Position numbers and translations under genes: made by a program
Notes under the pieces: model-generated
What the model was told of the DNA's origin: nothing
What the model saw: only the letters and a program-made list of their open reading frames with translations
Databases searched by the model: none
Shown here: piece by piece, positions 10,029 to 18,911 of the stretch
How positions within the stretch are numbered: the first letter of the stretch is position 1
Layout of the letters: each line of letters starts with the position of its first letter
Source: SR-FBR-E99 sp963732365
GTDB taxonomy: Bacteria > Bacteroidota > Bacteroidia > Bacteroidales > VadinHA17
Length of the DNA: 64,000 bases
Reading direction: 5' to 3'
Assembly: GCA_963732365.1 (NCBI GenBank)
Contig: CAVSZC010000008.1
Span: 1 to 64,000 of the forward strand

Positions 10029-11326
10029 TTAACAGTTGATTTATCAAGTGAATTCAGCAGGCCGGAAAGATGGCCGGTGAGTGCTCTTCGCGAATATTCA
10101 AGATGATGTCCGCTGCGCCGTACAGGTATTCCCCCGGCAACTTTCAGGATAAAGTTTTTAATGCCCTCAGTATCATTGTAGTCATAGAGGCCCTGGTAAC
10201 CACATTTTACAAGAAGCTGTGCCGCATCTCCTTCTGCAGGTCCAAGGAACAGCAAAGGTTTTTCAGTTGCGAGGTATTCAAATATTTTGCCCGTCAGTAT
10301 CGCCCTGTTCGAGGGGTGATCAGGAATGACAAGCAGGAGCATGGATGTGCTCATTATATGTCTTATGGCTTCCGGATGCTCGCAGTATTTAATGAATTCT
10401 GTGGTCCCTTTTTCTTCATCAGGCGGGAACAGTGCCCGGATTTCATCAGGGACGCTGCCAACAAATCTTAGATTTACTGCAAGTCCGCTCTTCCTGATCT
10501 CATTTACAGCCCCGATAAAGCTGTTAACCGGATAAGAAGGCGATAATGTGCCGACATAAGTTATTGTAAATATCTCAGGTACAGAAGGAACCATCCCCTC
10601 AAAATCCTCCTCGTCATATCCGTTTGGCAGGATGAAAATCTTTTCTTTGACTGCGTCAACCTTGCTTTCAAGCATGGAAGCCAGTGTCTGGCCGACAGTC
10701 ATGACAGCATCGGACTTTGTCAGGACACTCTTCTCCATCGCATTATCTGCCATTCTGGCAATGAATGAAGGGTTGAACATGTCATAATAATAGATGTCTG
10801 TCCATGGGTCTCTGAGATCGGCAATCCACCTGATGTCCGGGAATCTCCTTTTCAGTCTGCGACCTATGAGCTGGGTCGAATGCGGCGGGCTGGTAGTGAT
10901 TATGAACCGGATATTCTCTTCCCTGATCAGTGCACGGGCTTTTCTGAATGCATATCTGTTCCATCCCCTGCGGGGGTCGGGAATAAAGAAGTTACCCCTG
11001 ATAAAGCGGCTGATGCGGCCCTTCAGGCTCCTGTCTGCGCCGGCTGCGAAGCCGGCATGAGGTATTTTTGACTGGTCCTTGTCATAAAGGGCGAAGTAGT
11101 TAGTGGCTTTGGTTCTGTGTATCTCAACATCCAGAGGTATCTCACCGTAGAGCGAAGGATCTCTTGACGGATAGGCGGCATATTCGGGCTTAACGGTAAG
11201 AATAACAGGTATCCACCCTGATGATGGAAGATACTTGGTGAATTTAAGCCACCGCTGTACCCCGGCGCCGCCGCTGGGGGGCCAGTAGTATGTGATAATC
11301 AGCACTTTCTCTGGCGCCGGTCTCAT
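10019..11326 (-). CDS. glycosyltransferase, family 4-like
   Basis: The protein has 435 residues. The N-terminal Rossmann domain opens 'VLIITYYWPPSGGAGVQRW', typical of GT4 enzymes whose Gly-rich loop binds the acceptor side. 'RWIADLRDPWTDIYYYDMF' follows near 165-185. The C-terminal domain begins around 'IFTITYVGTLSPSYPVNSFI', and 'GKIFEYLATEKPLLFLGPAEG' carries the donor-nucleotide Glu-containing motif. It is predicted to be a cytoplasmic, retaining sugar-nucleotide-dependent transferase; donor and acceptor cannot be told. The gene starts 1 bp from the glyS stop, so it is probably read from the glyS promoter. It converges on the flippase with a 10-bp overlap. Confidence 0.87.
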   Translation of the reverse strand: MRPAPEKVLIITYYWPPSGGAGVQRWLKFTKYLPSSGWIPVILTVKPEYAAYPSRDPSLYGEIPLDVEIHRTKATNYFALYDKDQSKIPHAGFAAGADRSLKGRISRFIRGNFFIPDPRRGWNRYAFRKARALIREENIRFIITTSPPHSTQLIGRRLKRRFPDIRWIADLRDPWTDIYYYDMFNPSFIARMADNAMEKSVLTKSDAVMTVGQTLASMLESKVDAVKEKIFILPNGYDEEDFEGMVPSVPEIFTITYVGTLSPSYPVNSFIGAVNEIRKSGLAVNLRFVGSVPDEIRALFPPDEEKGTTEFIKYCEHPEAIRHIMSTSMLLLVIPDHPSNRAILTGKIFEYLATEKPLLFLGPAEGDAAQLLVKCGYQGLYDYNDTEGIKNFILKVAGGIPVRRSGHHLEYSRRALTGHLSGLLNSLDKSTVNQL

Positions 11327-11327
11327 C

Positions 11328-12878
11328 TCAAAGTTTCTTTAGCTGCCCCCGAAGGCTCACCTTGTCTGCAATTATTGCCCTTAGATTTGATACAGGCACT
11401 CTCTCCTGAAGCATCGTGTCCCTGTACCTGATTGTAACTGTCTCGTCCTCTGCCGTCTGATAGTCAATTGTTATGCAGTAGGGAGTACCGATGGCATCCT
11501 GACGACGGTAACGTTTTCCGATAGAGTCCTTTTCATCATACTGGCAGTTGAAGTCGAACCTAAGCTCATCAATTATCTTGCGGGAGATGTCGGGGAGGTT
11601 ATCCTTACGCACCAGGGGCAGTACCGCCAGTTTCACCGGCGCAAGCACTGACGGAAGTCTCAGCACCACCCTGCTGTCAGGCACGCCGTCTTCCTTCGTG
11701 AGATCCTCCTCATAGTATGAGGCGGCAATTACCTGGAGGAACATGCGGTCAACACCGATGGATGTCTCAACAACATATGGGATGTATGACTCATTCTTCT
11801 CAGGATCAAAGTACTGCATCTTTTTGCCGCTGTACTCCTGATGCTGTCTGAGATCGAAATCGGTACGTGAGTGAATACCCTCAACCTCCTTGAATCCGAA
11901 CGGGAATTTGTATTCTATGTCTGCGGCTGCATTGGCATAGTGTGCAAGCTTGTCATGATCATGGAACCGGTAATTGTCATCGCCAAAGCCCAATGCCCGG
12001 TGCCATTTCATTCTCGCCTCTTTCCAGTGGTTGTACCATTCGAGCTCTGTGCCCGGCTTGACAAAGAACTGCATCTCCATCTGCTCAAACTCGCGCATGC
12101 GGAAGATAAACTGTCTTGCCACGATCTCATTTCTGAAGGCCTTGCCTATCTGGGCAATACCAAACGGCAACCTCATCCTGCCCGTCTTCTGCACGTTCAG
12201 AAAATTGACGAATATCCCCTGGGCGGTTTCAGGCCTGAGGAAGATCTTCATGGCGCCGTCAGAGGTCGATCCGATCTCAGTGGAGAACATCAGGTTGAAC
12301 TGCCTTACATCTGTCCAGTTCCTGGTGCCTGACACAGGGCAGACAATCTCGTTGTCAAGTATGATCTGCTTCAGCTCGTTGAGATTACCTTCAGTCAGTG
12401 CAGCAACAAACCTCCGGTTAAGGTTGTCATACTTCTCCCTGGTCTCAACAATCTTCGGGTTTGTTGACCTGAAGAGTGCTTCATCAAACTTATCACCGAA
12501 ACGGGCTCTGGCTTTTTCAACCTCCTTCTCAATCTTTTCTTCAAACTTAGCGAGCTGATCCTCGATCAACACGTCAGCCCGGTATCTTTTTTTACTGTCC
12601 TTGTTGTCAATAAGCGGATCATTGAATGCGTCGACGTGACCCGAAGCCTTCCATGTTGTCGGGTGCATGAAGATTGCGGAATCAAGCCCCACAATATTTT
12701 CATTGAGCAGGACCATGCTGTCCCACCAGTATTTCTTGATATTGTTTTTCAGTTCAACCCCATATTGCCCGTAGTCATACACAGCACCAAGGCCGTCATA
12801 TATTTCACTTGAGGGAAAAACGTATCCGTACTCCTTGCAATGAGACACTAACTTTTTAAAGATATCTTCCTGAGCCAT
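11328..12878 (-). CDS. glyS: glycine--tRNA ligase, dimeric class II type
   Basis: The 516-residue protein charges tRNA-Gly. It begins 'MAQEDIFKKLVSHCKEYGYV' and 'SSEIYDGLGAVYDYGQYGVE', the signature of the alpha2-type GlyRS. Class II motif 2 is 'FRNEIVARQFIFRMREFEQM', and motif 3 includes 'ETSIGVDRMFL'. A C-terminal anticodon-binding domain starts near 'LAPVKLAVLPLV'. The frame extends 28 codons upstream to 12962, but homologues begin at 'MAQED', and a -7 box sits at 12909-12916, within that extension. I therefore use ATG 12878. The gene is divergent from nadB and the glycosyltransferase follows after 1 bp. Confidence 0.96.
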   Translation of the reverse strand: MAQEDIFKKLVSHCKEYGYVFPSSEIYDGLGAVYDYGQYGVELKNNIKKYWWDSMVLLNENIVGLDSAIFMHPTTWKASGHVDAFNDPLIDNKDSKKRYRADVLIEDQLAKFEEKIEKEVEKARARFGDKFDEALFRSTNPKIVETREKYDNLNRRFVAALTEGNLNELKQIILDNEIVCPVSGTRNWTDVRQFNLMFSTEIGSTSDGAMKIFLRPETAQGIFVNFLNVQKTGRMRLPFGIAQIGKAFRNEIVARQFIFRMREFEQMEMQFFVKPGTELEWYNHWKEARMKWHRALGFGDDNYRFHDHDKLAHYANAAADIEYKFPFGFKEVEGIHSRTDFDLRQHQEYSGKKMQYFDPEKNESYIPYVVETSIGVDRMFLQVIAASYYEEDLTKEDGVPDSRVVLRLPSVLAPVKLAVLPLVRKDNLPDISRKIIDELRFDFNCQYDEKDSIGKRYRRQDAIGTPYCITIDYQTAEDETVTIRYRDTMLQERVPVSNLRAIIADKVSLRGQLKKL

Positions 12879-12908
12879 CCTGATTTTAGGTTCTTCGTAA
12901 CGACCGGG

Positions 12909-12939
12909 CAAAAGTATATCAAAATCCGCTGTTTTACAA
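12909..12939 (-). promoter_or_regulatory. promoter of glyS
   Basis: On the minus strand, TTG (12939-12937), a 20-bp spacer and TACTTTTG (12916-12909) fit the Bacteroidota promoter pattern. The expected leader to ATG 12878 is about 25 nt. The 82-bp glyS/nadB gap thus holds two back-to-back promoters. Confidence 0.6.
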
Positions 12940-12966
12940 TCTGCATGGATGTCTGAAATCAATTTG

Positions 12967-12974
12967 TATCTTTG
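12967..12974 (+). promoter_or_regulatory. -7 element (TATCTTTG) of nadB
   Basis: TATCTTTG matches TAnnTTTG 26 bp before ATG 13000, giving a leader of about 18 nt. It lies inside the extended nadB frame that opens at 12949, so it supports the internal ATG. The -33 region is weak. Confidence 0.55.
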
Positions 12975-12999
12975 TTTTCCACCGCTGAAATTACCTCAG

Positions 13000-14577
13000 A
13001 TGAAGGTTAGATGTGATTTTCTTGTTATTGGTTCCGGTATGGCCGGACTCACTTTTGCACTTAAGGCGGCAGCGCACGGCAGGGTGTGTGTGGTGACAAA
13101 GGCGGGCCTGGCTGATACCAATACCAATTATGCCCAGGGTGGAATAGCAACGGTAATGTATCCGCCTGATAACTTTGATAAGCATGTCAGGGATACCATG
13201 ATCGCCGGTGCGGGATACTGCAAGGAAGAGGTTGTGAGGATGGTCGTCAGCGAAGCCCCTGAGAGGATCAGGGAACTCATTGAGATGGGAGTGGAGTTTG
13301 ACAGGAAGGATGACGGCAGTCTTGAAATGGCTATGGAGGGAGGCCATACCGAGCACCGTATACTTCATCATAAGGACTCGACCGGGGCTGAGGTGCAGAG
13401 AGTGCTTATCAGCAAGGTCAGGGAGCACAAAAACATAGAGATATACGAGAATCATTTTGCCATAGACCTGCTTACGCAGCACAACCTGGGTGAGTATGTG
13501 ACCAGGGAGTGGAAGGATATCAGGTGCTTTGGTGCGTATGTTGCTGATTTAAATGACAATAAGGTAAAAACGTTCCTTGCAAAGACAACGATACTGGCAA
13601 CAGGAGGACTGGGTAATATATACCTGACAACTACAAATCCTGAGGTTGCAACCGGCGACGGCGTTGCTATGGTGCACCGTGCCAACGGCATCATTGAGAA
13701 CATGGAGTTCATTCAGTTTCATCCTACATCGCTGTATAACCCGAATGAAAGGCCATCTTTCCTGGTCACCGAGGCGATGAGAGGTTTCGGGGGTGAACTG
13801 CGCAACAGTGCAGGACAGAAGTTCATGCACAGGTATCATGTGAGAGGATCTCTTGCTCCGCGTGATGTCGTTGCCAGGGCAATAGACCATGAAATGAAAC
13901 TCAGGGGCGATGACTTCGTATATCTCGACTGCACTCATCTCAATGCTGAAGAACTCAAATCCCATTTTCCTCATATCTATGAGAAATGTCTTTCTCTTGA
14001 TATTGATTTTACAAGGCAGAGGATACCTGTTGTGCCTGCAGCTCATTACTCATGCGGCGGAGTGAAGGTTGACATGAACGGCAGGAGCTCCATCGACCGT
14101 CTGTATGCTGTCGGAGAGGTCTCCTCAACGGGACTGCACGGAGCAAACAGGCTGGCATCAAACTCTCTCATTGAGGCAGCAGTGTACGCTCACAGGGCTT
14201 CTGAAGATGCCTCGGCCCGTATCGCTGAACTGACTTTTGAGGAGAAGATACCCGAATGGAACTATCATGGCACCACCCATCTTGAGGAGATGGTGCTGGT
14301 TACACAGAATTACCGTGAGATGCAGATGATAATGAGCAACTATGTGGGTATAGTAAGGTCTGACCTGAGGCTGGCAAGGGCAAAGACCAGGCTGGAAATA
14401 ATTTACCAGGAGACGGAGGATCTCTACCGCAGGTCAACTCTCTCAAGAAAACTTATCGAATTACGTAATCTTATAGCAGCCGGTTACCTTGTGATAAAAA
14501 TGGCACAGAACCGCCAGGAGAGCCTGGGGCTTCATTACTCAATCGATTATCCGGCCAGACCCGGCTCAGAGTTTTAA
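13000..14577 (+). CDS. nadB: L-aspartate oxidase
   Basis: The 525-residue flavoenzyme oxidises L-aspartate to iminoaspartate, the first step of de novo NAD synthesis. It begins with the FAD-binding 'VIGSGMAGLTFALKAA' (near residue 8). Family motifs follow: 'NYAQGGIA', 'HHKDSTGAEVQR', 'FIQFHPTSLY', 'RGFGGELRN', 'SCGGVKVD' and 'GLHGANRLASNSLIEA'. These separate NadB from the SdhA paralogue, which is also in this window and has its own distinct motifs. I use ATG 13000 because the longer frame from 12949 crosses the -7 promoter box. The CPBP protease gene starts 5 bp after the stop and is probably in the same transcript. nadA and nadC are not in the window. Confidence 0.95.
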   Translation: MKVRCDFLVIGSGMAGLTFALKAAAHGRVCVVTKAGLADTNTNYAQGGIATVMYPPDNFDKHVRDTMIAGAGYCKEEVVRMVVSEAPERIRELIEMGVEFDRKDDGSLEMAMEGGHTEHRILHHKDSTGAEVQRVLISKVREHKNIEIYENHFAIDLLTQHNLGEYVTREWKDIRCFGAYVADLNDNKVKTFLAKTTILATGGLGNIYLTTTNPEVATGDGVAMVHRANGIIENMEFIQFHPTSLYNPNERPSFLVTEAMRGFGGELRNSAGQKFMHRYHVRGSLAPRDVVARAIDHEMKLRGDDFVYLDCTHLNAEELKSHFPHIYEKCLSLDIDFTRQRIPVVPAAHYSCGGVKVDMNGRSSIDRLYAVGEVSSTGLHGANRLASNSLIEAAVYAHRASEDASARIAELTFEEKIPEWNYHGTTHLEEMVLVTQNYREMQMIMSNYVGIVRSDLRLARAKTRLEIIYQETEDLYRRSTLSRKLIELRNLIAAGYLVIKMAQNRQESLGLHYSIDYPARPGSEF

Positions 14578-14582
14578 AAAAT

Positions 14583-15593
14583 ATGCGAACTGAAACAACC
14601 AATTACAACAACAGTCAGGGCGACAGCTCATTCCTGACTGCTCCCTTCTTTGGCAAGAATGCCTTCTGGAGGTATTTTCTGGGCACCGTCACCCCCTTCC
14701 TGGCTTCAAATATCATTGGCGCAATTCCCCTGATTGTGGTCATGGCTGCTCACTCCGGCGCAGGAAGCCTCCCCACAAAGGGTGGAATGCCTGATTTTGC
14801 AGCCATGGGAATTGACCTGAATCTGGGCTTCGCCCTGACAGTATTCCCTTTTGTTCTGGCCTTCTTTGCGTTTATACTTATAATCAGGCCACTGAACCAG
14901 AGGAGCTTCGCGACTGTGGTGAACGGAGGAAAGGGGATCAGATGGGGAAGAATATTTTTCTCGGCACTGGTATGGATGGCTATATCTGCTGTATGGCTTC
15001 TCTGGTCGGTAAGAAATGACCCGGGTAACTTCAATCTCAACAACACATCGAAATCACTAATAACGCTGGCAATACTCGCCATGGTCATGATACCTTTTCA
15101 GGCGGGGTTTGAAGAGCTTCTCTTCAGGGGATATCTGATCCAGGGTTTTGCAGTATTATCACGAAACCGCTGGCTTCCTGTTGTCAGCACATCACTTCTT
15201 TTTGGCCTCATGCATGGCATTAACCCTGAGGTAAAGGAATACGGATTTCTGACAATGATACCTCAATATGTTTTTTTCGGGCTGGTATTCGCAGTGCTTA
15301 CAATGATGGATGACGGAACGGAGCTGGCCATAGGAGCCCACACAGCCAACAACATGTTCCTCTCGGTCTTTGTGACGCATAAAGACTCCGCGCTTCAGAC
15401 TCCGGCAATGTATGAGCAGATCAACATCTATCCATGGCAGGATTTTGCCGGGCTGGTGATAATGTCGCTGTTGTTTATTGTGCTGATGGCTGTCGTTTAC
15501 AGATGGAAGGATGTAAGAAAGCTTTACGGCACGATTGAGGTGCCTCAGAGAGATGATGCTGAACGAGGTTCAGATACCGTAGATGCCGGTTAG
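14583..15593 (+). CDS. CPBP family intramembrane glutamic endopeptidase
   Basis: The 336-residue protein has about eight hydrophobic segments. It carries the three conserved CPBP (Abi/Rce1-like) motifs in order: E177-E178-xxx-R182 in 'FEELLFRGYL', F207xxxH211 in 'FGLMHG', and H253xxxN257 in 'GAHTANN'. These residues form the active site of Rce1-type glutamate proteases in the membrane. Bacterial members are variously linked to bacteriocin immunity, protein sorting or prenyl-protein processing; the substrate here is unknown. It lies 5 bp after nadB, so regulation is probably shared. Its 3' end overlaps the convergent dusB by 24 bp. Confidence 0.9.
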   Translation: MRTETTNYNNSQGDSSFLTAPFFGKNAFWRYFLGTVTPFLASNIIGAIPLIVVMAAHSGAGSLPTKGGMPDFAAMGIDLNLGFALTVFPFVLAFFAFILIIRPLNQRSFATVVNGGKGIRWGRIFFSALVWMAISAVWLLWSVRNDPGNFNLNNTSKSLITLAILAMVMIPFQAGFEELLFRGYLIQGFAVLSRNRWLPVVSTSLLFGLMHGINPEVKEYGFLTMIPQYVFFGLVFAVLTMMDDGTELAIGAHTANNMFLSVFVTHKDSALQTPAMYEQINIYPWQDFAGLVIMSLLFIVLMAVVYRWKDVRKLYGTIEVPQRDDAERGSDTVDAG

Positions 15594-16583
15594 ATCTTCA
15601 CTGCGGCAGCTACCCCATTTCTCCCTTATCTCTTCAATGATCTCCCTTATTTCGTTCACATCGGGCGAGGTAAGCAACCTTAGCCTGGTATCCTTAAAAT
15701 TGGGAAGCCCTTTAAAATAGCTTGAAAAATGGCGGCGCATCTCAAGAATAGCCGGCTTACCCTCTTTATGTTCAAGAGACTTGTCGAGATGCAGTAGTGC
15801 AAGGTCGGCCTTTTCGTCCACGGTCGGTTCCGGGAGCATCTCCCCCGTATCGAGATAATGCCTTATCTCCCTGAATATCCAGGGTCTGCCGAATGTTGCC
15901 CTTCCTATCATTATCCCGTCAACGCCGTACCTGTCAAACATAAGCTTCGCCCTCCCGGGTCCGTTTACGTCACCGTTGCCTATCACCGGGATCTTCATCC
16001 TGGGGTTGTTCTTTACCTCACCGATAAGTGTCCAGTCTGCTTCACCGCGATATAGCTGCGCTCTGGTTCGTCCGTGAATTGTGAGTGCGGCGATACCCGT
16101 ATCCTGAAGCCGTTCTGCCAGGTCGACAATTATCTTACTGTTGTCATCCCATCCAAGCCTGGTCTTGACGGTTACCGGCAGATCAACCGCCCTGACGATG
16201 GCCGAGGTCATCTCAATCATAAGGGGGATATTCTGCAGCATCCCGGCACCGGCGCCGCGGGCGGCGATCTTGCGTACAGGACACCCGAAGTTCAGGTCGA
16301 TCAGATCCGGGTTAGCCTCCCTGGCCCTGTGAGCAGCGTCAACCATCGATTCGATGATATGACCGTAGAGCTGAATCCCGATCGGACGCTCATAATCAAA
16401 CAGATCAAGTTTCTTTACGCTGCTTTTTCCGTCTCTGATGAGGCCGTCTGATGAAATAAACTCGGTATACATGAAGTCGGCACCAAACATCTTGCATATA
16501 TATCTGAATGAAGGGTCAGTGATATCCTCCATTGGAGCAAGAAAGAGAGGCTGCTCCCTTAATATGTTGTTACCGAATCTCAA
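15570..16583 (-). CDS. dusB: tRNA-dihydrouridine synthase (DusB-like)
   Basis: The 337-residue FMN enzyme reduces uridines in tRNA D-loops. It shows 'LFLAPMEDITDPSFRYIC' at the FMN-binding barrel start, 'DLNFGCPVRKI' with catalytic Cys101, 'TIHGRTRAQLYRGEADW', 'IPVIGNGDV', 'GIMIGRATFGRPWIF', and a helical C-terminal domain with 'MRRHFSSYFKGLPNFK'. The whole is closest to the DusB subfamily. It is preceded by the 244-codon gene of unknown function with a 15-bp gap, probably one transcript. It converges on the CPBP gene with a 24-bp overlap, so no separate terminator is present there. Confidence 0.93.
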   Translation of the reverse strand: MRFGNNILREQPLFLAPMEDITDPSFRYICKMFGADFMYTEFISSDGLIRDGKSSVKKLDLFDYERPIGIQLYGHIIESMVDAAHRAREANPDLIDLNFGCPVRKIAARGAGAGMLQNIPLMIEMTSAIVRAVDLPVTVKTRLGWDDNSKIIVDLAERLQDTGIAALTIHGRTRAQLYRGEADWTLIGEVKNNPRMKIPVIGNGDVNGPGRAKLMFDRYGVDGIMIGRATFGRPWIFREIRHYLDTGEMLPEPTVDEKADLALLHLDKSLEHKEGKPAILEMRRHFSSYFKGLPNFKDTRLRLLTSPDVNEIREIIEEIREKWGSCRSEDLTGIYGI

Positions 16584-16598
16584 TTTCAGGGTCGGGAA

Positions 16599-17333
16599 TT
16601 AAAGCTGGTCAGTACCGAACAGTGTAGGTGAAAGATCCTGTTGCGTCAACTCACCCTTCCGGAAGACGTATACCAGACCGTACCGTTCAGCCTGTGTCCT
16701 TTTTTCATCTTCAGTCATGGTTGCGAAGCGGGCTTCGATCTCGTTCCACAGGTTTGAAATATGGTCGTCAGACTCCCGCCGCAGGTCAGTCGTTCTTGTC
16801 ACACAATCCGCGGCGCGCCTGCTTACGGTTTTATAATGATTTCGCGTCTCAAGGAATTTTTCATAACGTACCTTGACCACGGCGACAGACGGATTGGTCA
16901 CAGGAGTATTGCCTTTTCTGATGCGGTACTCTTCCCCGTCAATAATTCTCTTTCCCCAGGCAATGAGCTCATTGTCTGTGGCCAGTGAAGGCAGCGCGGC
17001 ATCTTCCGGAGAGATGCCGTAGAATGACCTGGTCTCTGCAGGCAGTTCCCCTCTCATCACAGCCATATTTACAACCCGGAGGAAATGGGTAATATACATT
17101 CTCGCCTTGCGCGCGGCCTCCTGGTTGGCCCTGCTCTTATCAGCCTGATTAACAAGCGTCTGTCTTTGAAGACTGATGGCATTTTCAAATACCGGAAGAA
17201 AACTCTGCAGCTTTACCAGGGTCTTCATTGAATAAGCCAGCCTGAACGGCGGTGTGTCTTTCCCCATATCCAGGGCTTTCTTAATTGCCCTCAGCCTTGC
17301 GGAGTCTGTGTTTGGTAATCTGCGGTACGGCAT
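16599..17333 (-). CDS. conserved-looking protein of unknown function
   Basis: This is a 244-residue, highly charged, apparently soluble and mostly helical protein with no signal peptide or membrane segment. I recognise no catalytic motif. It opens 'MPYRRLPNTDSARLRAIKKA', has Arg/Lys/Gln-rich helices around 55-85 ('LVNQADKSRANQEAARKAR'), and ends with a compact 'YGLVYVFRKGELTQ' segment. The sequence is well behaved (no simple repeats, normal codon use), so it is a real gene. It lies 15 bp before dusB in the same direction, which weakly suggests an RNA- or translation-related setting. No perfect -7 box is seen upstream. Confidence 0.7.
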   Translation of the reverse strand: MPYRRLPNTDSARLRAIKKALDMGKDTPPFRLAYSMKTLVKLQSFLPVFENAISLQRQTLVNQADKSRANQEAARKARMYITHFLRVVNMAVMRGELPAETRSFYGISPEDAALPSLATDNELIAWGKRIIDGEEYRIRKGNTPVTNPSVAVVKVRYEKFLETRNHYKTVSRRAADCVTRTTDLRRESDDHISNLWNEIEARFATMTEDEKRTQAERYGLVYVFRKGELTQQDLSPTLFGTDQL

Positions 17334-17487
17334 CAGTCTGAAATTATCCCCATCTATTTATATGCGAATGTACACTCTTGCAGATTTTTGTCAATACCCT
17401 TCGCAATTAAAAATTGTTGATAACCTTAAAAATATCAACAGCTCTTCCTACATTAGCATTCTGTAACAATCAAAAATAAATAATTCC

Positions 17488-18876
17488 ATGTTTGACCGAC
17501 AGATTTACATCAACCGCAGAAGCAGCCTCAAGGCAATTCTTAATGAAGGCATCGCTCTATTCACAGGGAACGTCGAGGCCCCGATGAATTATCCTGCAAA
17601 CACCTATCACTGGAGGCAGGACAGTGATTTTCTCTATTTTTTCGGGCTTGACCTTCCGGGTCTGGCCGGAGTCATTGATTTCAATTCCGGTGAAGAAATA
17701 ATCTTTGGCAACGATGTTGACATTGATGACATCATATGGATGGGGCCTCAGCCTGCCATGGCTGATCTTGGGGAACGGGTGGGCGTCAGTAAGACTATGC
17801 CTTTTGCCAGGCTGAACGATTATATCGGGAAGGCCCAGGCAGACGGCAGAACCATCCACTTCCTTCCTCCCTACAGGGCCGAGACAAAGATGACGCTCGG
17901 AATGCTCCTTCATGAGAACCCTTGCCAGATGCGAAGCAAGGCTTCTGAGAAGTTAATCAGGGCGGTGGTATCACTCAGGTCAATAAAAGAGGATGTGGAG
18001 ATTGCCGAGATAGAAAAAGCAGGCGATGTGGCGTGCGAGATGCAGACTACTGCGATGCGTATGTGCAAGCCCGGCGTCACCGAGCAGGAGATCTTCGGTA
18101 CCATCGAAGGCATAGCATGGGCCAAAGCCAACGGCCCCTCTTTTCCCATCATCCTCAGCATCAATGGTCAGACACTGCATAACCATGTTCATAATAATGT
18201 TCTCAGGGAGGGAAAGATGCTGGTTTCTGACTGTGGTGCCGAATCAGCTCTCCATTATGCCGCTGACCTGACACGTACCACCCCTGTCGGCGGGCGTTTC
18301 AGCCAGAAGCAGAAGGAGATCTATGAGATAGTTCTGAAGGCAAACACCGAGTCGATAAAAAAAGCAGGACCGGGTATCTCCAATCGCGATCTGCACCTCA
18401 ATGCCTGCCGGATAATTGCCTCCGGACTGAAGGAGCTGGGGATCATGAAGGGTGATCCGGCCGAAGCGGTGACCGAGGGTGCTCATGCTCTCTTCATGCC
18501 GCACGGACTGGGTCATATGATGGGACTTGATGTTCATGACATGGAGAGCCTCGGCGAGAATTTCGTCGGCTATAATGACGAGGTAAAACGGAGCACACAG
18601 TTTGGTCTGGCGTTTCTCAGGTTTGCACTGCCTTATAAGCCCGGACATGTCTTTACTGTCGAGCCGGGGATATACTTCATTCCTGAATTGATATCACAGT
18701 GGAAGGCTGAAGGAAAGCACAGCCGGTTTATCGACTACGCGAAGGCTGAAACATATCTTGACTTCGGCGGGTGCCGCATTGAGGATGACCTGCTCATCAC
18801 ACCCAAAGGCAGCAGGCCTCTGGGCAAGGTAGCCCCGAAGACCGTCGAGGAGATTGAGAAGGTTTGTCTGAAATAA
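17488..18876 (+). CDS. pepP: Xaa-Pro aminopeptidase (M24B family)
   Basis: The 462-residue cytoplasmic dimetal aminopeptidase removes N-terminal residues before proline. The creatinase-like N-domain covers about 1-165 ('YHWRQDSDFLYFFGLDLPG'). In the pita-bread catalytic domain the five metal ligands are in place: D248 ('VSDCGAES'), D260 ('AADLTRT'), H343 ('PHGLGHMMGLDVHD'), E392 ('VEPGIYF') and E432 ('CRIEDDLLI'). The family and Bacteroidota length agree. The ATG at 17488 is preceded by a 154-bp A+T-rich spacer shared divergently with the unknown 16599-17333 gene. No exact promoter box is visible. Confidence 0.93.
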   Translation: MFDRQIYINRRSSLKAILNEGIALFTGNVEAPMNYPANTYHWRQDSDFLYFFGLDLPGLAGVIDFNSGEEIIFGNDVDIDDIIWMGPQPAMADLGERVGVSKTMPFARLNDYIGKAQADGRTIHFLPPYRAETKMTLGMLLHENPCQMRSKASEKLIRAVVSLRSIKEDVEIAEIEKAGDVACEMQTTAMRMCKPGVTEQEIFGTIEGIAWAKANGPSFPIILSINGQTLHNHVHNNVLREGKMLVSDCGAESALHYAADLTRTTPVGGRFSQKQKEIYEIVLKANTESIKKAGPGISNRDLHLNACRIIASGLKELGIMKGDPAEAVTEGAHALFMPHGLGHMMGLDVHDMESLGENFVGYNDEVKRSTQFGLAFLRFALPYKPGHVFTVEPGIYFIPELISQWKAEGKHSRFIDYAKAETYLDFGGCRIEDDLLITPKGSRPLGKVAPKTVEEIEKVCLK

Positions 18877-18911
18877 CGTGGCGGCGCCCAATATGGGCGC
18901 TATTACATCTG

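Noticed and set aside
11871..12558. Long plus-strand frames of 153 and 194 codons
   Set aside because: Shadows of glyS on the opposite strand.
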